DNA from: Bradyrhizobium sp. ORS 375
GTDB lineage: Bacteria > Pseudomonadota > Alphaproteobacteria > Rhizobiales > Xanthobacteraceae
NCBI RefSeq assembly: GCF_000239775.1
Contig: NZ_CAFI01000037.1
Span: 1 to 64,000, forward strand
DNA length: 64,000 nucleotides
Direction: 5' to 3'
Part shown: piece by piece, positions 8,201 to 17,601 of the stretch
Layout: each line of letters starts with the position of its first letter
How positions within the stretch are numbered: position 1 is the first letter of the stretch
Position numbers and translations under genes: made by a program
The notes under the pieces: model-generated
Database searches by the model: none
What the model saw: only the letters and a program-made list of their open reading frames with translations
Told to the model about the DNA's origin: nothing

Positions 8201-8704
8201 ATGACGAGCGCCGTAGATCCGCGATTTCGCCGCTTGCGACGCCTGTTGCTCGCAGCAAACATTGTCTCATTTTACGTCTGCTTCTCAGGAGTAAATGCCA
8301 TGGCTGCAGAAGGATTGATCAGTCTGCAGATCCACCACCAGCCCAAGGAGACCATGGAACGGGTCGAGTCCGCCGTGTCCAGGCGAGGTCTGACGATTTT
8401 TGCGCGCATCGATCACGCCGCCGGTGCGGCCCAGGTCGATCAGTCTCTGCGCCCGACCGAACTTCTGATCTTCGGGAACGCGAAGGGCGGAACACCGGTG
8501 ATGAAGGCGGCCCAGACCGCCGGCATCGATCTGCCTTTGAAGGCCCTGGTTTGGCAGGATGCAAACGGCGTCACATGGCTATCGTATAATGATCCGGCCT
8601 GGATCGCCGCCCGGCACGCCGCGGGGCCTGACGCCAAGGCGGCTATCGACGCGATGACGAAGCTGCTCCAGGGCATTGCTGCCGAGGTCGCGTCGGAGAA
8701 ATAG
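8201..8704 (+). CDS. DUF302-domain exported protein
   Basis: 167 residues from ATG 8201, 7 bp after the cytochrome stop. An N-terminal hydrophobic segment (LLLAANIVSFYVCFSGVNAMA) acts as signal peptide or anchor, followed by a DUF302 domain: SRRGLTIFARIDHAAGAAQV, the LLIFGNAKGGTPVMKA block, then DLPLKALVWQDANGVTWLSY. DUF302 proteins are small alpha-beta sandwich proteins of unknown role, often linked to sulfur or redox genes. Position suggests a role with the SoxC/D-like pair. A longer frame from 8147 exists, but the ATG at 8201 gives a proper signal sequence. Confidence 0.8.
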   Translation: MTSAVDPRFRRLRRLLLAANIVSFYVCFSGVNAMAAEGLISLQIHHQPKETMERVESAVSRRGLTIFARIDHAAGAAQVDQSLRPTELLIFGNAKGGTPVMKAAQTAGIDLPLKALVWQDANGVTWLSYNDPAWIAARHAAGPDAKAAIDAMTKLLQGIAAEVASEK

Positions 8705-8758
8705 CGGAGGCGTTTGCGCCGCGGACGTCCTCTGTCGCTCGAGACACGCTCGGTGCGT

Positions 8759-9130
8759 CTAGAGGTGGGACAGGTATAGCACCAGTGCTATCCCCATCAC
8801 ACTGAGGAGTCCGCCCAGCACGATGTCCATGCGCGAGCCAGGAATCTGGCGTTCCTCTTCGCTGTCGATCATGGCCGCGCTACGCAGAAAGCGAATGGTT
8901 GCGAGGACAAACAGCAGCGTTGCCATGGCGATCGTTGAGAGTCCCACGATATTTGCGAGCTGGCGAGCAGGCCCGCGCGGAGCGGCGGCATCCGTGGCCA
9001 GGCCGGCGGCACTCAGCATCAGATCGAATCTCTCGATCAAGAACCCGAACGCCATGACAGCGATGGACGTCCTTATCCAAGCCAGGAACGTGCGCTCGTT
9101 CGCGGCATGATCCCGAAAGTTGCGTATCAT
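8759..9130 (-). CDS. DUF202 membrane protein
   Basis: A 123-residue protein beginning [20 protein letters not shown], the hallmark of the DUF202 (YidH-type) family, with three predicted membrane helices (about 22-40, 60-82 and 102-121). Function is unknown. Its ATG overlaps the stop of the upstream gene (ATGA at 9127-9130), so the two small membrane proteins form a coupled pair. It is convergent with the DUF302 gene. Confidence 0.85.
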   Translation of the reverse strand: MIRNFRDHAANERTFLAWIRTSIAVMAFGFLIERFDLMLSAAGLATDAAAPRGPARQLANIVGLSTIAMATLLFVLATIRFLRSAAMIDSEEERQIPGSRMDIVLGGLLSVMGIALVLYLSHL

Positions 9131-9474
9131 TGGCTTTCGCCGTTTGTCTCGACGGGCGACTGAGCAGCGGACTGTCCCTCCGTCGTGATGAATACCGCAG
9201 GCTCGTCATAGCCGCTGCGGCTGCTGTAGAATACTAGGCCCATCAGCCCGAACCCTACGACCAACGAGAAGACCACACCCAGAGCCATCGAGACGTAGCC
9301 TGCGGTCGGCTCCTCGGCGCCGCTTCCGAGTGTCCAACCGAGGTAGGCGACGAAGCCTGATGCTGCCAGAAGCGCGATCAAGACCACGATAATGGTCCAG
9401 GATCCCAGGCCAAGCCGATTACTTGCCGTCGAGGTCCCCGCGGTAGTCAACGTGTCCTTTTCGGGGTCGCTCAT
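9127..9474 (-). CDS. Small two-helix membrane protein, unknown
   Basis: 115 residues with two hydrophobic helices (about [20 protein letters not shown] at 27-46 and a second at about 61-83), a charged N-terminus and a Gln/Glu-rich tail. I do not recognise a family. It is coupled by ATGA overlap to the DUF202 gene, which suggests a joint membrane function. A strong hairpin lies just upstream at 9503-9532. Confidence 0.65.
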   Translation of the reverse strand: MSDPEKDTLTTAGTSTASNRLGLGSWTIIVVLIALLAASGFVAYLGWTLGSGAEEPTAGYVSMALGVVFSLVVGFGLMGLVFYSSRSGYDEPAVFITTEGQSAAQSPVETNGESQ

Positions 9475-9502
9475 CTTGATGCTCCCTGTGACGGATTCAT
9501 CC

Positions 9503-9532
9503 GGCTCAGGAGCTCATGCGTGCTCCTGAGCC
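9503..9532. terminator. Perfect 11-bp hairpin between MBL gene and membrane pair
   Basis: GGCTCAGGAGC (9503-9513) and GCTCCTGAGCC (9522-9532) are perfect inverted repeats with an 8-nt loop. On the reverse strand it lies after the MBL-fold gene and 29 bp before the membrane gene pair, fitting a terminator or attenuator. There is no T-tract, so the call is tentative. Confidence 0.4.
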
Positions 9533-9612
9533 GATGATTTGTCACTAACCGTTATCCAAGCCTGTGTCGGCTCGCGCGAAGTCCCTGCGACACTCAGTTG
9601 CTGGCCGTCGGC

Positions 9613-10578
9613 CTAGACACCCTCATAGACCAGCTTGGTGAAAAAGGCCGGCGTGATGACGAACTGGCCCCACTTGCCGTCGAAGGCCGCCGTCGGCTTG
9701 GCAGCGACGACCGCTTCGAGCGTCGTCTCCTGCTTCTTCAGCTTCGCGACGTTGTCGCGGATGGCGACGAGCATGTCGCGATATTGTTTTAGCTCAGCGC
9801 GATTGCTGACCGGGAAACCATGTCCCGGGATCACGATCGTCTTTTCACTGGCCTTCGCCAGATTCGCGTCCGCTGCGCGGATCATCCCATCGATGCTTCC
9901 CCCGGTGGAGTAGTCGATGAACGGGTAGACTCCGTTCCAGAAGGTGTCCGCTGCATGCAGAATATCCGCTTCCATGAAGTGCACGGATATGTCGCTGTCG
10001 GTGTGAGCAGGCCCATAGTACTGCAATTCGATCGTGGACCGGTTCACCGTCAGCTGTTTCCTCCCGGAAAAGACCTCGGTGGGAATGGCGCTAGGAGCCA
10101 AGGCCGGAAAATTGAAGTCCCAGTCCTCGACGCGCTGCATGGTCTTCAAGTGTTTTCGTGTGTTCTCGTGGGCCGTAATGGTCGCGCCTTGGGCATGAAC
10201 CCACTCGTTGCCGTCAGCGTGGTCGAAATGCCAATGCGTGTTGACGAGATGCCGTATGGGCTCGGCTCCAAGGCTGGCCAGCGCGTCCAGCATTCTCGGC
10301 TTCGACGCCGTAATTCCGGCGTCGATCATAACCTTGCCGTCCGGCCCGCTGAGCACGCCGATGTTGCCGCCCGATCCCTCGAGGACACTGACGCCGCCAC
10401 GCAGCTTGTGGACCTTGATGGCCGCCGTAGCCGCGTCGGCGCGCATCATGTCCACGATGCTTTTGGCTTCGGCATACGCGGCCCGAGGAGTTAGCCACCC
10501 TCCACCTGAAGCAAGCGTAGCCGATGCTACGCAACACAGACAAAAGTGCCGTCTTGTCAATTGTGACACCTGGCTCAT
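9613..10578 (-). CDS. Tat-exported MBL-fold metallo-hydrolase
   Basis: 321 residues from the ATG at 10578, which has GGAGG 7 bp before it. A twin-arginine-like leader (LTRRHFCLCCVASATLASGG) precedes the metallo-beta-lactamase fold: metal motif THWHFDHADGN (about 114-124), a further His in YYGPAHTDSDISVHF (about 183-197), Asp in HAADTFW, and the final His in IPGHGFPV. It is likely a periplasmic zinc hydrolase of unknown substrate. Beta-lactamase, quinoprotein-associated and lactonase relatives share the motif. It is divergent from regulator 1. Confidence 0.85.
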   Translation of the reverse strand: MSQVSQLTRRHFCLCCVASATLASGGGWLTPRAAYAEAKSIVDMMRADAATAAIKVHKLRGGVSVLEGSGGNIGVLSGPDGKVMIDAGITASKPRMLDALASLGAEPIRHLVNTHWHFDHADGNEWVHAQGATITAHENTRKHLKTMQRVEDWDFNFPALAPSAIPTEVFSGRKQLTVNRSTIELQYYGPAHTDSDISVHFMEADILHAADTFWNGVYPFIDYSTGGSIDGMIRAADANLAKASEKTIVIPGHGFPVSNRAELKQYRDMLVAIRDNVAKLKKQETTLEAVVAAKPTAAFDGKWGQFVITPAFFTKLVYEGV

Positions 10579-10875
10579 CTGGGCCTCCAATGATCAGCAG
10601 GGTTAGGACGGATATCTGGGGCGAACTCGATGGCCGGTACTTGAATGAAACTCCTTGGCTTTGTACGTTTCGCTCGCTCACAGACGAAAACCATGCAAAA
10701 ATGCCCGCGCAGCGCGCGGCAAGGGAGGTTCGTCCCGTTCGGGCAATACGCGAGCGATCGCTTGCAAGATGCCGCGGGTCATATGAGTAAGATCGACCTG
10801 TGATCGTCTGTGTCGTTGGTTTTGACAAGCAGATTTCTCAAAAATGGCCGTTGGTGCCTTAGCGGGATATGCCGA

Positions 10876-13743
10876 ATGATTCCTCAGGACTCCTCGCAGG
10901 GGGATGAAGTGTCGTTCGGCTCGTTTTCACTCCGGGTGAGAGAGCGAGTCTTAAGAAAAGGTACGACGCCGGTTCATCTGCCGCCGCGTGCGCTGGATAT
11001 TCTCGTTGTGCTCCTGCAGCAGGCGGGCAGCGTCGTCGACAAGAATGATCTGATAGCACGCGTCTGGCCGGACGTGACCATCGATGCTGGCAGCCTGCGA
11101 TTCCATATCGGCGTGTTGCGCAAGGTCCTGGGCGATGGAGAAGCCGGCGCCAGATTTGTCGCAACGGTGCCGGGTAAAGGGTACAGTTTCGTCTGTCCTG
11201 TATCCTATCGAATGATCGAAGAGGCAGACGATCGCAGTCGGGCTGACGAGTCGAAATATGGCCTGCCACCGCGTCTCAGCCGGATGATCGGTCGCGACGA
11301 AGTGGTCGAAAAGATCTGCGGGATGCTCCTAGAGCATCGCTTCGTCACCATTGTTGGACCAGGCGGGATCGGTAAGACGACGGTGGCTATAGCTGCCGCG
11401 CATCAGAGGAGCCGGCAGGCCGTCGGCGCCGTGGCCTTCTTCGACTTGGGGCCCCTGAACGATGCCATGCTTGTGCCAACGGCCGTGGCGTCGACGCTGG
11501 GTCTCATGGTTCAATCCGACGATCCAACGCCGGCAATCATCAGCTTTATCCGCGACAAAAGCATGTTGCTGATACTCGATAGCTGCGAGCACGTCATCGC
11601 CTCGGCGGCGGCACTTGCCGAGCACGTCTTTCGGCACGCACCGAACGTGCGAATTCTCGCGACGAGTCGCGAGGCGCTGAGGGTGGAGGGAGAACATGTC
11701 TTCCAACTGCCCTCGTTGGAGAACCCGCCCCTTTATGCGCAGACAGTCTCGGACGTGCTTGGGTTTCCGGCGGCGCAATTGTTCCTGGACCGCGTTCTCG
11801 CGAGCGGGTCATCATTTGAACTGAACGATGCGGATGCTCCGATCGTTGGAGAAATCTGCCGGCGATTGGATGGAATAGCACTGGCGATTGAAATCGCTGC
11901 AAGCCGCGTGATCGCCTTCGGGGTCAAAGGCACGGCTGCTCTGCTCGATGACCGGTTTAGGCTGCTGGGCCAGGGGCGGCGCACTGCTCTGCAGCGTCAC
12001 CAGACGCTGACAGCTGCGCTGGATTGGAGTTACGGTCTGCTCTCCGATAACGAATCGCTTGTGCTTAGGAGGTCATCTGTTTTTGTCGGATTCTTCTCCA
12101 TGCGAGCCGCTGTTGCCGTGGTCGGGCCGGATGATCTCAGCGAGGAACTCGCGTTCGAGGCCCTCGCAAGCCTCGTCGACAAGTCTCTGATAGCGGTCGC
12201 TTCAGGGACATCGGAGACGCGCTATCGTCTGCTCGACACCACTCGCGCATATGCTTTGTCGAAGCTCATCGATTGTGACGACGAGAACGGCGTCTTTCGA
12301 CGACATGCCATGTTTTATTTGAGGTGGGCAGAACAGCACGAAAATGTTCGGCTGACCGAGGATAGTCTTGACGGGGCCTCCAGTTACTACCCTCACCTTG
12401 GCAACATACGTGCGGCATTGGAGTGGAGCTTCCTTCAGACCGACAAGTCGGTAGCTGTTGCACTGACGTCTGCCGCCGCTCCGCTGCTTCTTGAGGCGTC
12501 GTTGGTCACAGAATGTCGCCGCTGGACGGAGCTGGCGATCCTCAATCTGGATGAGTCGAGCCGGGGGACGTCTCGAGAGGTGGCCCTGCAGGCGGCCCTC
12601 GGCCTCTCGCTCATGTTTTCTCAGGGCAATAGCGAGGAGGCCAGGACATCACTCGAAAGGGGACTTGAAGTTGCCGAGAGCTTGGGCGATCTGCCAAGTC
12701 AATTGCAACTGATCGGTCGCCTGCATCTGTTTCACTACAGAACTGGAGGTTTTCGCGAGGCTCTCAATTTCGCCGAACGCAGCGAGTCAGTTGCACTGAA
12801 GATGGACGACCCCGGGGCGTTAGCGGCTGCAAGCTCCCTTCTGGGTGTCTCGCATCATCTAATGGAGGATCTTGAGAAGGCGCGCGGGTACCTGGAATCG
12901 GCTGTCGGGCATATCCCCGCCTCAAAGCATGTCGACTCGCTCCGTCTTGGTCTTGACTATCGAAACCGCGCTGGAATCTGTCTGGCGCGCACGCTCTGGC
13001 TTCTTGGATACGCTGACCGGGCGACCGAATTGGCTCGGCAAGTCTCGATAGAGGCCGGCAAGTTAAATCATCCTCTGACGCTCTGCATCGCACTTATTTG
13101 GGCTGTTTCAGTCTATCTCTGGAACGGGGATTGGGAGAGCGCAGAGCAGAGCATAGAGCGACTGGTCGATCACGCGCGCAACCGCGCAATAGTCGCCTAT
13201 GAGGCGGCGGGAATTGGCGTACGAGGCTATCTCGCCGTCATGCGAGGTGACCATCAAGCGGGGCTGCCGATGCTGAGATACGCCCTCGTCGAGACGCGAG
13301 CGCATCGTTATGAACTGATGACGACGGCCTTCAAGAGTGCGTTGGCGGAAGGACTGTTGATGGCCGGGCAAGCGAGAGAAGCGCTTGACGCGGCGGACGA
13401 CGCCCTTGCTACGGTGGCTCGAAACGGAGACATGTTCAATGCCGCCGAGCTTCTTCGCATCAAAGGTCACGTGCTCTTGGCCGAAACGGTGAAAGACATG
13501 CCCAGGGCGGAGGAGCTCTTCATTCAATCCCTCGAAGCCGCGAAGGCATGCGGAGCCCGTGCGTGGGAATTACGAACGGCGACGAGCCTGGCCAGCCTGT
13601 GGCGCTCGCAGGGAGGATTCAGGGCTTCCGTGGAACTGTTGGAGGACGTCTTGAAAAGCCGCACCGAAGGCTTCGACTGCCCTGATGTCATCAACGCTAG
13701 GAAATTGCTCAGTGATTGCGCCAGGCGCGCTGCTGCAGGTTGA
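10876..13743 (+). CDS. Regulator 1: winged-helix, STAND-like NTPase and helical-repeat protein
   Basis: 955 residues from ATG 10876. An OmpR/CadC-type winged helix occupies about residues 12-105 (GSLRFHIGVLRKVLGDG is the recognition helix region and VPGKGYSFVCPV the wing). An NTPase follows with Walker [17 protein letters not shown] (about 155-170), Walker B MLLILDSCEHV (about 230-240) and sensor ILATSREALRVEGEHVF, then a winged-helix-like spacer and about 400 residues of TPR-like helices. No membrane helix or receiver domain is seen. This resembles MalT/AfsR-type STAND regulators that bind ligand or partner through the repeats. It is divergent from the MBL gene. I chose the start closest to the domain; an upstream frame from 10810 is possible. 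Confidence 0.85.
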   Translation: MIPQDSSQGDEVSFGSFSLRVRERVLRKGTTPVHLPPRALDILVVLLQQAGSVVDKNDLIARVWPDVTIDAGSLRFHIGVLRKVLGDGEAGARFVATVPGKGYSFVCPVSYRMIEEADDRSRADESKYGLPPRLSRMIGRDEVVEKICGMLLEHRFVTIVGPGGIGKTTVAIAAAHQRSRQAVGAVAFFDLGPLNDAMLVPTAVASTLGLMVQSDDPTPAIISFIRDKSMLLILDSCEHVIASAAALAEHVFRHAPNVRILATSREALRVEGEHVFQLPSLENPPLYAQTVSDVLGFPAAQLFLDRVLASGSSFELNDADAPIVGEICRRLDGIALAIEIAASRVIAFGVKGTAALLDDRFRLLGQGRRTALQRHQTLTAALDWSYGLLSDNESLVLRRSSVFVGFFSMRAAVAVVGPDDLSEELAFEALASLVDKSLIAVASGTSETRYRLLDTTRAYALSKLIDCDDENGVFRRHAMFYLRWAEQHENVRLTEDSLDGASSYYPHLGNIRAALEWSFLQTDKSVAVALTSAAAPLLLEASLVTECRRWTELAILNLDESSRGTSREVALQAALGLSLMFSQGNSEEARTSLERGLEVAESLGDLPSQLQLIGRLHLFHYRTGGFREALNFAERSESVALKMDDPGALAAASSLLGVSHHLMEDLEKARGYLESAVGHIPASKHVDSLRLGLDYRNRAGICLARTLWLLGYADRATELARQVSIEAGKLNHPLTLCIALIWAVSVYLWNGDWESAEQSIERLVDHARNRAIVAYEAAGIGVRGYLAVMRGDHQAGLPMLRYALVETRAHRYELMTTAFKSALAEGLLMAGQAREALDAADDALATVARNGDMFNAAELLRIKGHVLLAETVKDMPRAEELFIQSLEAAKACGARAWELRTATSLASLWRSQGGFRASVELLEDVLKSRTEGFDCPDVINARKLLSDCARRAAAG

Positions 13744-13790
13744 CGGGAACCGGGGCGCTCGGCCGTCCCGAAAGAGACCTCTCACATAAT

Positions 13791-13839
13791 CTAACACCCG
13801 TCTTCGAGCATTCTAACAGGCCTCTCGGATGTTCTAACC
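13791..13839 (+). promoter_or_regulatory. TCTAAC triple direct repeat (site A)
   Basis: CTAAC occurs at 13791, 13813 and 13834, with TAAC starts 22 and 21 bp apart (two helical turns), all on the + strand. Flanks are similar (TTCTAACA, GTTCTAACC). It lies between regulator 1 and the AraC-type gene, ending 92 bp before that gene. It is related to, but spaced differently from, the 10-bp arrays found at 23451, 24272, 27285, 31062 and 31977. Confidence 0.5.
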
Positions 13840-13929
13840 CCCGGACTTGCTCAGGGACTGTACCTTGCAAGCGCCGAGCGACCACACGAGAGTGTCCAAA
13901 TATGCAGGAGTTCAAGAATCCCCAGAGGG

Positions 13930-15039
13930 GTGAGCTTGCCAGTTTTCAAGCTGGCGACTGCACTTACAGCGACCGCTTTGGCATCGCTGCATCAAGCGGA
14001 CCTGAGCGCGCATCCAGATCGCTGTCCCCATCGATTCGGGGAGCCTGATGTGAGCGTCCTCGATCAGACCGCCGCCGCAAGTTCAGGTTGGCCGGCGCAC
14101 GCGTTTGAATCGGCCAGGATGCGCCGCACGCCTGCGACTCGTGCAGGCGCCGTAATAGCCCAGACGTCCTTGGCCCGCGTTGACCTCTTCAGACAACTGG
14201 TCGTTCCGGCCGGCGAGGACGAGGTGGTGATCTCACACATTTCAAGACGCCTGGCCGGACACGGCGTTACCGAATCGCAAGCCAGGAAAGCTGGCTTTGC
14301 GGTCTGCGTCCACCTGGACGAGCTTGCGTCATACGACTTGTGGAGCGAGGAGAGGCCCTGCGCCAGTCCTTCGCTCCCAGCCGGCACAGTCCACATCAGC
14401 GACATGCGGCACACCTGGCGGGCAGATATTCAGAGTTCGTTCCAGGTCGTCAATTTCTATCTACCGCAGTCGGCTCTCGACGAGATCGCAGATGGCCAGG
14501 GCTTGCGGGTTACGGGCGGGCTCCATTGTCCCATCGCAGAAAGGAAAGCGGACTCTGTCGTGACCAGCGTTGCGATGGCGCTCCTGCCAGCGCTGATCCG
14601 CCCCGAAGAGGCGAGCAAGCTCTTCCTGGACCACGCGTGGCGCGCGCTGACGGCACATTTGCTCAATACTTATGGGTCACCTGATGCGCGCCTTCCAGTC
14701 GCCCGGGGCGGCCTTGCCCCATGGCAAGAGCGTCGGGCCAAGGAAATGTTGCTCGCAGCCTTGAATGGCAACGTGGCGTTGGCGGATCTCGCGCAAGCGT
14801 GTCGCCTGTCATGCAGTCACTTCAGTCAAGCATTTCGACGAACGGTCGGCTGTCCGCCGCATCAATGGCTGCTATCTCAACGGATCGAACGATCGAAGGA
14901 GTTGATGCTCAACAGCGATCAACCGCTCAGCGAAGTTGCGCTAAACGCCGGGTTTGCCGATCAGAGCCATTTCACGCGCGTATTCTCTCGTATCGTCAGG
15001 ATAAGTCCCGCTGCCTGGAAGCGCGCGCAGCAAAGGTAA
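13930..15039 (+). CDS. AraC-family transcriptional regulator
   Basis: 369 residues from GTG 13930 (preceded by AGAGGGG); a second GTG at 14050 would give 329 residues starting at SVLDQTAAASS and may be the true start. The C-terminal 100 residues form a typical AraC/XylS double HTH: ADLAQACRLSCSHFSQAFRR, then PHQWLLSQRIERSKELML and EVALNAGFADQSHFTRVFSR. The N-terminal half is a putative ligand-sensing domain with no recognisable motif. It lies 186 bp after regulator 1, behind a TAAC repeat, and 144 bp before the two chloroperoxidase-type genes, which it may control. Confidence 0.85.
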   Translation: MSLPVFKLATALTATALASLHQADLSAHPDRCPHRFGEPDVSVLDQTAAASSGWPAHAFESARMRRTPATRAGAVIAQTSLARVDLFRQLVVPAGEDEVVISHISRRLAGHGVTESQARKAGFAVCVHLDELASYDLWSEERPCASPSLPAGTVHISDMRHTWRADIQSSFQVVNFYLPQSALDEIADGQGLRVTGGLHCPIAERKADSVVTSVAMALLPALIRPEEASKLFLDHAWRALTAHLLNTYGSPDARLPVARGGLAPWQERRAKEMLLAALNGNVALADLAQACRLSCSHFSQAFRRTVGCPPHQWLLSQRIERSKELMLNSDQPLSEVALNAGFADQSHFTRVFSRIVRISPAAWKRAQQR

Positions 15040-15183
15040 GTGCGTCATCCTTGGCGCAAAGGAATTCTTTCGTCACAAAGAGCAGAGAATAGGAAAAGAA
15101 GCGGTCGCTCGTTCGCTCAATAATGAATCCGTTGTACGGCAACTCGGACAGCGGCGGACAGAACTCAACAGGAGTGGGTGCAA

Positions 15184-16005
15184 ATGAGCACGATCACGAC
15201 GAAGGACGGTACGACGATCTACTACAACGATTGGGGCTCGGGCCGGCCGATCGTGTTCAGTCACGGGTGGCCGCTGAGCGCGGACGCCTTCGAAGACCAG
15301 ATGTTCTTCCTCGCTTCGCGTGGCTATCGGTGCATTGCCCTCGACCGGCGGGGACATGGCCGTTCGAGCCAGCCTTGGCAGGGCAACGACCTCAGCACAT
15401 ATGCTGACGATTTGGCGACGCTCGTCGAGAAGCTGGATCTGAAGCATGTGATCCATGTCGGGCATTCCACCGGTGGCGGCGAAGTGACCCGATACATCGG
15501 GCGGCACGGGACGGGCCGGGTGGCGAAGGCCGTTCTGATTGGCGCCATTCCGCCGCTGATGCTCAAGACCGAAGCGAACCCCGGTGGCCTGCCGATCGCC
15601 GTGTTCGACGAGCTCCGCGCAAACGTCGCCGCCGACCGCTCGAAGTTCTTTCACGATCTGAGCCTGCCATTCTACGGCTACAACCGTTCCGGAGCGAAGA
15701 TCTCGGAGGGAGTCCGGGAGTCTTTCTGGCTGCAGGGCATGATGGCCGGCTTCCCGGCGTCCTACTTCTGCATCAAGGCGTTCTCGGAAACGGACTTGAC
15801 GGAGGACCTGAAGCGGTTCGACGTGCCCACTCTCGTCCTGCACGGGGACGACGACCAGATTGTCCCGATCGGCGCCTCGGCCCTGCTGTCGTCCAAGATC
15901 ATCAAGGACGCGAAGCTCGTCGTCTACGAGGGCGCACCCCATGGAATGTGCACAACCCTCAAAGATCGCGTCAACGCCGAGCTGCTCTCGTTCATTCAGG
16001 GCTAG
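15184..16005 (+). CDS. Cytosolic chloroperoxidase-type alpha/beta hydrolase
   Basis: 273 residues, starting at ATG 15184 behind GGAGTG. The oxyanion region is [16 protein letters not shown], the nucleophile Ser is in [18 protein letters not shown] (about residue 97), the acid Asp in [10 protein letters not shown] (about 224), and the catalytic His in [15 protein letters not shown]. These features define the cofactor-free non-heme haloperoxidase/arylesterase family, which makes peracids from short carboxylic acids and H2O2 or hydrolyses esters. No signal peptide. It is closely similar to the next gene, which is its exported paralogue. Confidence 0.9.
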   Translation: MSTITTKDGTTIYYNDWGSGRPIVFSHGWPLSADAFEDQMFFLASRGYRCIALDRRGHGRSSQPWQGNDLSTYADDLATLVEKLDLKHVIHVGHSTGGGEVTRYIGRHGTGRVAKAVLIGAIPPLMLKTEANPGGLPIAVFDELRANVAADRSKFFHDLSLPFYGYNRSGAKISEGVRESFWLQGMMAGFPASYFCIKAFSETDLTEDLKRFDVPTLVLHGDDDQIVPIGASALLSSKIIKDAKLVVYEGAPHGMCTTLKDRVNAELLSFIQG

Positions 16006-16016
16006 CTGCTGATGCG

Positions 16017-16037
16017 CCGGCGCCCGACGGGCGCCGG
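16017..16037. repeat. GC-rich hairpin between the two hydrolase genes
   Basis: CCGGCGCCC (16017-16025) and GGGCGCCGG (16029-16037) form a perfect 9-bp stem with a 3-nt loop directly after the first hydrolase stop. No T-tract follows. It may stabilise or partly terminate the upstream message. Confidence 0.5.
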
Positions 16038-16091
16038 TCAGTCGTCAGTTCAGTGAACAGGAATAGCGACGATGTCACTGCGGGAGAAGTC

Positions 16092-17066
16092 ATGATGACA
16101 AAGAACTCGGAATGGTCACGGACGAGGCGCGATGTTCTCGGCGGCGCGGCCGCATTGACCGCCGCCTCGCTGCTGAACGTGAAAGCGTCCGCGGCCGATG
16201 ACGGCCGCAAGTCTCAACCGTCTCCAGGCATCATGGGCCGTACCCGGTCAGGCCGCTTCAAGACCAAAGACGGTACCGAGATCTATTTCAACGATTGGGG
16301 CGCCGGTCCTGCGATCGTTTTCAGCCACGGCTGGCCACTCAGTGCTGACGCCTTTGAAGACCAGATGTTCTTCTTGGCGTCTCGCGGATACCGCTGCATC
16401 GCGCACGATCGTCGGGGACACGGCAGGTCCAGTCAGCCGTGGCGCGGCAACGATATGGACACATATGCCGACGACTTGGCCGAGTTGATGCACGAGCTGG
16501 ACGTGCGGAAAGCGGTGATCATCGGGCACTCCTCCGGTGGTGGCGAAGTTGCACGCTACATCGGCCGCCATGGTACGGAGCGGTTGCGCAAGGCGGTACT
16601 CATCAGTGCGATTCCGCCCGTCATGTTGCGATCCGATACCAATCCAGCTGGAACTCCGTTGATGGCATTCGATGACGTCCGCGCCAAGGTGAGCGCGGAT
16701 CGTTCCCAGTTCTTCAAGGACGTCAGCCTGCCGTTCTATGGCTACAACAGACCAGGCGCCGTAGTGTCGGAGGGCGTTCGATCGTCTTTCTGGCTGCAGG
16801 GAATGATGGCTGGATTTCCAGCCGCATACTTTTCCATCGCGGCATTCTCAGAGACCGATTTCACCGCCGATCTGAAAAAGTTCGACATCCCGACGCTCGT
16901 TCTTCATGGCGAGTTCGACCAGATGGTGCCGATCTCGGATTCGGCCTTGCTGTCGTCGAAGATCATTCCCGATGCACGTCTCATCGTTGTCGAAGGAGCC
17001 CCGCACGGGCTCTGCACGACGCACAAGGATCGCGTCAATGCGGAGCTCCTCGCCTTCATTGGGTAG
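16092..17066 (+). CDS. Tat-exported chloroperoxidase-type alpha/beta hydrolase
   Basis: 324 residues starting [20 protein letters not shown], a clear twin-arginine signal (TRRDVLG) that the preceding paralogue lacks, followed by a mature part colinear with that paralogue. The nucleophile Ser is in [18 protein letters not shown], the acid in [10 protein letters not shown] and the His in [13 protein letters not shown]. Identity between the two copies is high from [18 protein letters not shown] onward, indicating tandem duplication followed by gain or loss of the signal. GGGAGAAG precedes the ATG. The likely role is periplasmic peroxide or ester chemistry; the exact substrate is unknown. Confidence 0.9.
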   Translation: MMTKNSEWSRTRRDVLGGAAALTAASLLNVKASAADDGRKSQPSPGIMGRTRSGRFKTKDGTEIYFNDWGAGPAIVFSHGWPLSADAFEDQMFFLASRGYRCIAHDRRGHGRSSQPWRGNDMDTYADDLAELMHELDVRKAVIIGHSSGGGEVARYIGRHGTERLRKAVLISAIPPVMLRSDTNPAGTPLMAFDDVRAKVSADRSQFFKDVSLPFYGYNRPGAVVSEGVRSSFWLQGMMAGFPAAYFSIAAFSETDFTADLKKFDIPTLVLHGEFDQMVPISDSALLSSKIIPDARLIVVEGAPHGLCTTHKDRVNAELLAFIG

Positions 17067-17088
17067 TTGGAAGATCGGCGGAACGACG

Positions 17089-17601
17089 ATGGGACATGCG
17101 ATGAATAGGGCAGCAAGGCTCGTTAGTTTGGTTGCGGCGGCTGCGTGCCCCGTCGTCCTGCCCTCCAGCCCGGCCCCCGGGGAGCTTGCGCTGTCGCCGA
17201 TCTTTGGCGTTGGAATTCCGCCCGATTACCGGCAATGGGAGTTGGTCGGGGTGGCGCACGAAACCGGGTTGGACGAGCTTCGGGGCATTGTCGGTAACGC
17301 GACGGCGATCGAGGCCTATCGGGCCGGAACGCTGCCGTTTCCGGAGGGGTCGATCCTGGTCAAGCTGGCGTGGAAGCACGTTCAGTCGACGGAGTTCGAG
17401 CCTGCGTTCGTTCCCGGACCTGCCACAACAGTCCAGGTCATGGTCAAGGACTCGAAGCGATATCGCTCGACCGGTGGCTGGGGCTTCGGACGCTTCATCG
17501 ATGGCCGGCCGGTCGATGAGGCTCAACATCAAACCTGCTTTGGCTGCCACGCCGTGGGGGTCAAAGACCACGACTTCGTCTTCACGCGACTTGCGCCTTG
17601 A
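17089..17601 (+). CDS. Exported cytochrome P460-family heme protein
   Basis: 170 residues from ATG 17089 (alternative ATG 17101). A short hydrophobic leader (LVSLVAAAACPVVLPSSPAPG) is followed by a cytochrome P460 domain: PPDYRQWELVGVAHE, the PFPEGSILVKLAWK block, WGFGRFIDGRPVDEAQHQ, and one CFGCH heme site near residue 155. P460 proteins bind c-type heme cross-linked to a Lys, act on hydroxylamine or NO, or serve in cytochrome c' beta-type gas binding. It starts 22 bp after the exported hydrolase and probably shares its transcript. Confidence 0.85.
   Translation: MGHAMNRAARLVSLVAAAACPVVLPSSPAPGELALSPIFGVGIPPDYRQWELVGVAHETGLDELRGIVGNATAIEAYRAGTLPFPEGSILVKLAWKHVQSTEFEPAFVPGPATTVQVMVKDSKRYRSTGGWGFGRFIDGRPVDEAQHQTCFGCHAVGVKDHDFVFTRLAP

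Noticed and set aside
9540-9565. CTAACCGTTATCC as a further TAAC-array member
   Set aside because: Only one TAAC on each strand, with no 7- or 10-bp partner; it does not follow the array rule.
13716-14048. Forward open frame between regulator 1 and the AraC gene
   Set aside because: Spans the TAAC repeats and overlaps the AraC N-terminus in another frame; no protein-like features.
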